A DNA stretch of 64,000 nucleotides, taken from Phytophthora sp. 'mugwort'. Its lineage: Eukaryota; Oomycota; Peronosporomycetes; Peronosporales; Peronosporaceae. Each line of letters starts with the position of its first letter. Position 1 is the first letter of the stretch. Positions 57,580 through 64,000 of the stretch are shown here, piece after piece. Under the pieces are notes generated by a model, which did not search any database, had not been told where the DNA came from, and saw only the letters and a list, made by a program, of their open reading frames with translations. The stretch lies in the NCBI GenBank assembly GCA_033558025.1, contig JAUCEF010000007.1, positions 806,001 to 870,000 of the forward strand. The letters run 5' to 3'. Made by a program: the position numbers and the translations under genes.

Positions 57580-57602
57580 CGCGTCCTCGTTGCTGTCGAC
57601 CT
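57580..57602 (-). repeat. Outer inverted repeat, right copy
   Basis: Reverse complement of 37109-37131, with about 20 consecutive matching bases. The sequence beyond (TTGTTACATA) does not give a convincing duplication with the left flank (TGTTTACAG). The pairing with the left copy defines the widest boundary of the island. Confidence 0.65.
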
Positions 57603-58004
57603 TTGTTACATATATTTGGTTGATGAAGAGTGACGCAACAAATGAATAGAATATTTAAAATAAAAGCGTTAATCAATATAATTACAATTGTTTTCGCATT
57701 ATTGTGAAATCGAATTATATTTTATTTGCATTAAATAGCTGTTTAAACCGACCCGTTAAATCCATTATTCAGTTTCTGAATTAAAAACAAACGTTATGTG
57801 GCCCACGTTGTGTTCATGGGGGATGGCCAGGATTGGTCAAAACCCCGCGCGACCAACCGGCCCCCTCGCCCTAGTCTTAAGTGGAACTAGCGTACCGGGC
57901 GGCGCGTCGTTGGGTGGAAGCCAAGCAGCCACGGACGAAGGATCGCGGCAGACACATACCCACCGCAGTAGCAGCACTAGCAACATCACGTCAAGCGCTT
58001 CGCC
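57603..58004. other. 5' flank of SPT6
   Basis: The first 180 bp are very AT-rich. The last 200 bp are GC-richer and read openly in places, but without family similarity; they probably contain the promoter and 5' UTR of SPT6. No repeat or RNA gene was seen. Confidence 0.45.
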
Positions 58005-61000
58005 ATGACCACGTCAGACGGTGAGTCTCCAGTCTTCTCCGCTATTTGCCTGCTCTTCCCCTTAACGAAGTCTAACTAGGGGTTACATTCACTCTGCAGA
58101 CGAAATGTTTGGGGCCGGGTCCCCCACTGTCTCCGACTCGGACTCAGACGCCGTGAAGGAGGAAAAGGGTAGCAGCAAGAAGCGCAAGCTCAGTGGCGGC
58201 ACCAACAAGAGCAAGAGCAAACAGGCCAAGCGAGCTGCAAGCGACGACGGTGACGACGACAAGGTGCGGCAGGTTGTTGCTCTCCTCTCTGTTAGAATAT
58301 TCTCTTACTTACACTATTCTTATTGCGAACAGAAGCCCAAGTCGGCGTTCATTGAAGACATGGCGTCTGAGAGCGACGACGGAGAAGGAGGCGCCGATGA
58401 TGACGACGAAGACGATGACGACGAAGACGAGGGCGAAGACCGCAACGAGTACGAGAACGATGGCTTCGTGGTAGACGACGAGGACGACGAGGGCTCCGAT
58501 GACGGAGAGACTGGTAAGCCCAGTTAGCTGCTGCAGGCCTTCCCCTGTATCCACGTAGTCTTTGCTTACCCTCCTTGCTTCGATATAACCAGCTCGCCAT
58601 CGTCGCCGCCGGCGCAAGAAAGAGAAAAAGCTCAAGCGTCTCAAGCAAAAGGTGGAGGAGATCGACGACGAGGATCTCATGTTGGTGCGCGAGAACATGG
58701 GCATGGACACTGGTCCAGCCCGTAGTGACAGCGAAGAAGAAGACATGGGACGCTCCTCACGCAAAGTGAAGAGCGAGGACGACTCTGGACTCATGTCGCG
58801 AGAGCTGAGCTACCGTATGTTTGGTGACTCGGACGAGGAGGAGGAGGATTCAGCCCCGCAACGCGCTAACAATTACCTCGGCAATGATGAGTATGAAAGT
58901 GACGATATTGACGAGTTCATCGTGGATGACGACGAGGAAGGACGTGACGGACCGCGTCGCCGCAGGAAACAGGAACCTATCCCAGCGTCCATGCAAGGAC
59001 CGTCAGTGTATCAGATGGGAGAAGCTGAGGAACTGTTCGGAGACATGGACGGATTTTTGGAGGCCACGAGCGGTAAAATTCCCGAAGAAACGCCTGCGAA
59101 ATCCAAGAAGGCCATTTTGCTGGAGAAGTTCGAGCCTAGTGTGCTGAAGGAGCACATGATGACCTCGGACGTTATCGCTGTGCGTGACAACGATCTGCCA
59201 GAGCGATACCAGTATCTCTTCAAAAACCGCGAGTTTCCAGACGCAGAGGACCGCGCTGAGGAGTCAGAGTGGATTAGTGACTTTATCATAAAGAACCTTG
59301 AGCGAAGAAATCAGCGCAACTCCGCTGCGTCACGCGGTGAAATTGTGTCGGCGATTGATACCGTTTTGCGCTTTTACCATGACGAGAAGCTCGAACCCGC
59401 GTTTGTCCAGCGTTACTGCAAAGAATACTGGAAAGTGGTGGGCCTTCACACAGAAAACTTGTATGAAATTCTTGATCTTGATGTGAAATGGGACAAGTTG
59501 GAGCGCAAGCGGAGATCATTCCAGAGCGGGATCCAGCGGGTGGTCGACTCCTCAAATGCCAAGGAGTCGGCTTTCGTACGCAAGTGTTACGAGCAGCTAT
59601 TTAGCACACCTGATGAGAAGATATACAAAGATTTATCAGAGTTCTTTGCGCTGGACGCGCAGGAATTAAGTGGTCAGGACAAGGAGAGCACAAATCGCAA
59701 GTATCGCCGCCCAGTCCGTCGCACGTTCTATCAGATCTGCACGAAGGCCGCTTTACGTCCGTTGTCTTTGGCGTTTACGATGAATGCATCCGTGCTTGGT
59801 GGCATCGTTGCTGGCGTGGATCATGAAGACTCCATCCGGGACGTTCCGACCCCAGAGGAGAGTCCGGGTGTTCTGGCTCAGAAGTACATGACGACGGAAT
59901 TTCCGACTGTGGATGATGTGATGAAGGGTGCCCGCCACATTGCCGCCAGTAAGGTTGCAGCTGAGCCCAACGTACGAAAGTGTATTCGTGAGCTGTATCG
60001 TCAGAACGCTGTTTTGAACACAGAGGCGACTGCCAAGGGCCGGGAAGAAATTGACGAGTTCCACTACTGCCACGGTCTGCAGTACATTGAAAAAATGTCG
60101 GTCCTCGAGGTGTTTGAGGCAGGCGATCTGTGGCTTAAGATCGCTCGAGCTCAAAAGGAAGGACTGCTGAAGATCACTATCATTAACGAGAAAGCTCAGG
60201 ATCTGATGGACCCGCTCGAGCCGATCTATCTGTCGCCAAGCAATGACTCGGATGAGGAGTGGCAAAGCCAACGCCACCTAGTCCTTCAGGAAGCGATTAA
60301 CAACTTCATGGTCTTATCGTTTGAAAACGAGCTGAAGCGCGATTTGACAGTGGCGTCTCGCGATGTGGTCGTGAAAATGTGCGGAAACGCGCTACGAGAA
60401 CGCCTGTCTGTTCGCCCTTATGAGCCTGCTGATGGTGTGGACCCGTTTATCGTTTCGATTTGGGTTGAGAGCAATATGGATTCGATTGCACACATCGTGG
60501 CTCTCGATATTAACGGAGAAATGGTGGACAAGACGGAGGGTTACTGCAAGCGAGATGTGAACAATATTCAGAAGCTCTCTGCTACACTGTTGAAGTTCCT
60601 GACAGAGCACTCACAAACGCATGTCGTGGTCATTAATGTTTCGGCCGGTATGAAGTGTATGGACATGGGTGGTGTGGTTGATGAAGTTCGTCGCTTGTTG
60701 GGTCGAGATGACGCGTCTCGCTTTGGAAACGGGGATGGCCACGACTTCCTAGATATTGTTTTCCTGAAAGATGATGTCCCGAACATGTTTAGCCGCTCTA
60801 AACGCGCAGATCAGGAATTCCCCGAGGAATCCGAGTATGTGCGTGCTGCGATTGGTCTTGGCCGCTACCTCAGGAATCCTGCGTCAGAGCTTTGTGCCAT
60901 GTGGGGAAATGTTGCGTTGAACGAACCAAGTCGTGGCCGTGAGCTGTTGTTCTTGAACGTTCACATGATGCAGCACTCCCTCGTGAAGGACCTTCTTCTG

Positions 61001-62848
61001 AGAGAATATGATCGTGTCTTTGTCCAAGTGATAAACAAGTACGGCGTTGACATTAACCTGCTAGCCAACCACAAGCACACATCGTACCAGCTACAATTCA
61101 TTTGTGGTCTGGGTCCGGTGAAGGCGGCGTCGGTACTGGATAAGGTTCGTGCAAAGAACTACGTCGAGCGACGTCAGGAGTTATTGTCGAAGGGTTTTGT
61201 TGGGAAAATTGTGTACCGTAACTGTGCTGGTTTCATCCGTATTCGCGAGCGCGATGCGCTGCGTGAAGCCCCATTGAATCCACTGGATGATACGCGTATT
61301 CACCCGGAGAGCTACTACATGGCGGTGAAGATTTGTGGTGATGCCAATAACAACTCTACCATCGATATGTACGATCCGAACCACTACTCGTACGCAGTTG
61401 AAGACACGATGTACCAGTCGGCATCTGCAATTCGAAGCCGAAATGCTCCCCCTAACACTCGGCTTGGCGATGCAGAAATTCAAGATGTCCTGTCCGAGCT
61501 GGATCTGTCTGCTTACGCTGGACGACTGGAGCTGCAGAAAAAGGGACCGAAGCTCCTGACTCTTGAATACATAAAGCGAGAGCTGCGGTACCCTTACTTT
61601 GACAAGCGTGCAAAGTACCCGGTACCTAAGGATGAAGACCTTTTCTTCTTGCTTAATGGTGAAACGCGGGAGACATTGCGTGTCGGAATGATCGTGCCTG
61701 CTACGCTATTGCACATGTCGGGCGATGAATTTGTTCGTGTACGTTTGCAGAGCGGCATGCGCTCGAGTTTGCACCGTGAACGACTGCCAGACTACTTGCA
61801 AGACGTTCGCCCTCAGAGCTTCCCTAAGGGTATCACGGTGAACGCTAAGATTCTGGCAATCCAGGCGGATCGTGAAGGCCGCTACGAGCTCCAGCTTGGT
61901 TGTAACCGCCGTTCGTTGATCGACATGTCGATGTGCTTCCACCCAGAGCGGTTTCCGCGATCTACAAACGGGAAGTTAGTTGAGACCGACAGTATGGAAC
62001 GCGTCGACCGCCTAGTGAACGAACCCCCTGTTGAAGAAGACAAGACGACGTTTACTCAGGCTACTCGTGCTCCAGGCACCCATCCATCAAAGCGTAAAAA
62101 GCGGCAGATTGCTCACCCCTTGTTCCGCAACATTAATTGCCAGACAGCGATGCAGTACTTACGAGAGCAGCCCGTTGGAGAAGTAGTTATTCGCCCCAGC
62201 ACTCTGGGGACTGACCATCTTACACTAACGTGGAAAATGCTGGATGGTGTGTACCGTCACTTCGATATCCAAGAAAAAGACAAACCTTCCGAGGCCCGTA
62301 TCGGTCAGACGTTGATTATCAAGGAAGAGAAGTACGAGAACATTGACGAGCTCATTGCTCGCTTTGTGGACCCTATGAACAGTTTGGTGGACGATGTGGT
62401 GCGCTACAAGTACTACAAGAGCGGACTAAAGGAAAGCGTGGAGGAGGACTTGATCAAACAGAAGAAGGAGCATCCATCACGCATTCCGTACGCTCTTCAC
62501 GTGTACAGCAAGTTCCCGGGCTGCTTCTCAATCTCGTACATCGCTCGCGAGACGCCCCGCAGTTGCCACATGGAAGTCAAATCAGGAGGTTTCCGCTTTT
62601 TCGGTCGTATTGAGTCTTCCATTCTGCCAACGTTGTCGCAGGCGCTGCAGTTTTTCAAGATGAAGGCACTGGTTGCTCCGACGCCGAATCCTTCGCGACC
62701 TTCTTCGTACCGCCGTAACGATAATAGCAGTGGGCCGTTCGCTCAGCGCTCGAGTGCGCCATATTCCGGAAGCGGGGGTCGGCCCCGTCAGAGCTCGCGC
62801 TGGGATGATCGTCGTGGTGGTGACGTTGGTGGTCGCCGCTGGTACTAA
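58005..62848 (+). CDS. SPT6: Transcription elongation factor SPT6
   Basis: SPT6 is a histone chaperone that travels with RNA polymerase II. Four exons: 58005-58020, 58100-58263, 58333-58513 and 58593-62848. The introns are 79, 69 and 79 bp, and the total of 4617 nt gives 1538 residues. Intron 2 (GTGCGG..CAG) has no in-frame stop, and a donor 9 bp later (GTTGTT at 58273) is a weaker alternative. Domains: an acidic Asp/Glu/Ser N-terminus with KRKL-type basic patches, helical and death-like regions, a YqgF/RNase-H-like fold (IVALDINGEMVDKTEGYCKR, about residue 750), helix-hairpin-helix (CGLGPVKAASVLDKV, about 960), S1 (LRVGMIVPATLLHMSGDEF, about 1150) and tandem SH2 (EQPVGEVVIRPS with the phosphate-binding Arg, about 1310). 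A Gly/Arg/Ser-rich tail ends the protein. Start MTTSDDEMFG. Intact and clearly host. Confidence 0.95.
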
Positions 62849-64000
62849 GCGCTTCAGTAGTCACTAGGGAGGCCTACAAATTTGTTAAGAGACGTCGCAA
62901 GCAAGCAACCCGAGGCGTGGACTTCGCCTTAGTCAACCACGAAGAGGAAGACCAGACAAAACAAATGAACGAGCACATTGCTTCGCGGTAGACAACATGA
63001 GCCAAGGATATCCCGAAAAAAAATAAAATAAAAAGTCGGTATAGCGCAGAATGCTAAACAACATGCCCATAAGGTTGTTCAATATTACAACCCCGCGATC
63101 CCAACCCAGCTCGAGTATTATCTGTAGCCAGCATACACGTTTCTGGCCGCCAGTACCCAAAATTCACAAAGAATGACCAACGAAGTCAGATTAATGTGGC
63201 CCGCTGTGAATAATAAACTGACCAAAAAGGTCAGATAAACATGCACATTGGTCAGATTAATGTGAACAATGATCAACATCCCTGACTGCTATCCCGCTCC
63301 GTTCCAGATCGACCGCCCTTCACGATGCCCACCAATATTAACTGGTCAAAGAAGGCTGAGCTTCCCAGGCTTTGTCAAATACCGAAAGGAAAATTTCTGC
63401 TGCTCTGTCGTCTTTTCTTATATTCTGCGCTGATTTATGTGAATTGAAATGCATAGTGTGCGTTCTAGTTGAGGTTTCCAAAAATCGAGCCCAAAAGCAC
63501 TTGAGTTAACTATGGTCACATCTAACTACGTAATCGGACTTAGTCGAAACCTTTCCGTACCTACGGAATGGGTTTGGCCCAAACAACTTGATAATTGTTT
63601 GGCCGATTCGACCCACTGTTGGTGAACCGACCAGCATCAGCAAGCTTGGCTGGAATTCACAATACTAGTAGTTTGTTAGTGCTTTCATCTAGTGTCACAT
63701 TACGCGGCCATTATTAGCTTCACAATACGTAGTGTGGTTCGAGTTCAAAATAATCTGACCATCGGTTCAAAATAACCTAACCTTAGGTTTTCAATATTCT
63801 GACTAAAGTTCAGATTAATCTAATAAATGGTCGATCGCTACGACGATGCAGAAGTCCATTTTCTCTGAATTGGCGGACAGAGGCGAATGGCGTTACCGCA
63901 ACCATAACTTTTACCATTTACGATTTGACGACACTAAATATGGCAACCTTATCGCTAAAGCAACTGTTCCGGCAACCTTCGAAACGAAAAGCAACTTTGA
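62849..64000. other. Gene-free end of the window with short inverted repeats
   Basis: No supported gene. GGTCAGATTAATGTGAAC at 63250-63267 is a near-exact reverse complement of 63743-63760 (GTTCAAAATAATCTGACC). Further AGATTAAT copies occur near 63187 and 63810. A hairpin (GGCCCAAACAA..TTGTTTGGCC) lies at 63577-63604. Together these suggest a decayed non-autonomous transposon of about 0.6 kb. A poly-A-like run near 63018-63032 follows SPT6. Confidence 0.45.
63250..63760. repeat. Candidate MITE-like inverted-repeat pair
   Basis: The 18-bp arms at 63250-63267 and 63743-63760 match in inverted orientation with two or three differences. Extra GTCAGATTAAT-like copies lie just outside (about 63184-63197) and beyond (about 63809-63820). 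The interior has no coding potential. No target duplication could be fixed. Confidence 0.4.

Larger units (their letters stand above)
37109..57602. mobile_element. Decayed Polinton/Maverick (about 20.5 kb) between inverted repeats
   Basis: The span carries the hallmark Polinton set: protein-primed PolB (50237-53940), RVE integrase (49124-50163), packaging ATPase (43257-43943), adenovirus-like protease (41103-41478), major capsid protein (39386-41054) and penton (about 42325-43225). It also carries a PX-like structural gene, an S74 fibre and an ExoX-C-like gene. Inverted repeats occur at 37109-37131/57580-57602 and at 38690-38888/56943-57145. A size near 20 kb fits the class, which usually spans 15-20 kb with long terminal inverted repeats. 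All long genes are disrupted. The exact ends are uncertain: I see no clear target-site duplication, and the inner repeat could be the true terminus. An RVE integrase, rather than a tyrosine recombinase, argues for a Polinton over a virophage or other Polinton-like virus. Confidence 0.85.

Noticed and set aside
37109..57602. Island as an LTR retrotransposon or retrovirus because of the RVE integrase
   Set aside because: There is no reverse transcriptase, RNase H or gag, and the repeats are inverted. PolB, ATPase and capsid genes fit a Polinton.
37109..57602. Island as a virophage or tyrosine-recombinase Polinton-like virus
   Set aside because: The integrase is RVE-type with a chromodomain and the polymerase is protein-primed family B, the Polinton combination.
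58309..58794. Minus-strand open frame opposite the SPT6 N-terminus
   Set aside because: Low-complexity shadow of the acidic GAC/GAG-rich region.
1..64000. tRNA, rRNA genes or CRISPR arrays
   Set aside because: No cloverleaf-like sequence, rRNA segment or regularly spaced direct repeats were seen.

Overview
The window looks like nuclear DNA of an oomycete, most likely Phytophthora or a close relative. Host genes are dense, with introns of 64-83 bp, GTRNGT-type donors and CTRAY-like branch points. Two genes point to a flagellated organism: a SPEF1/CLAMP-like axonemal protein and a giant IPT/TIG cell-surface protein. A degenerate Crinkler-family gene, of a type best known from oomycetes, supports this further. 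This placement is inferred from gene content and intron style; no species-level marker was found.

Layout. 1-1139 is the 3' part of a Vms1/ANKZF1 gene (+). 1292-2263 is a SPEF1/CLAMP gene (+). 3593-7352 (-) encodes a 1225-residue fusion of a fold-type-I PLP enzyme-like region and a fold-type-III (diaminopimelate-decarboxylase-like) domain. 8122-8704 is a fold-back element with about 143-bp arms. 9001-10104 (+) is RCL1, a ribosome-biogenesis gene. 10210-36841 (-) is one three-exon gene for a secreted or membrane protein of 8829 residues. It has about 64 IPT/TIG units, a Cys-rich CPxGxYCP block and 9-11 membrane segments. 58005-62848 (+) is SPT6 in four exons. 62849-64000 is gene-free with short inverted repeats.

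Between the giant gene and SPT6 lies an island of about 20.5 kb (37109-57602). It is flanked by nested inverted repeats and carries almost the full gene set of a Polinton/Maverick: protein-primed DNA polymerase B, RVE-type integrase with a chromodomain, FtsK/HerA-type packaging ATPase, adenovirus-like cysteine protease, double-jelly-roll major capsid protein, penton (minor capsid) protein, a PX-like minor structural protein, a fibre with an S74-type chaperone, and an ExoX-C-like protein. A Crinkler-like NTPase/nuclease gene sits inside the same boundaries. Every large gene of the island is broken by frameshifts or stops, whereas the host genes next to it are open over thousands of codons. The island is therefore a decayed insertion and the breaks are not assembly noise. 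A degenerate Tc1/mariner-like transposase lies in the left flank.

The host genes serve unrelated housekeeping roles: ribosome-associated quality control, the axoneme, PLP chemistry, 18S rRNA processing, the cell surface and transcription elongation. Several Polinton genes share a TCTATATA/ATCTATATAGAT element just upstream of their starts. It is a candidate element-specific promoter.
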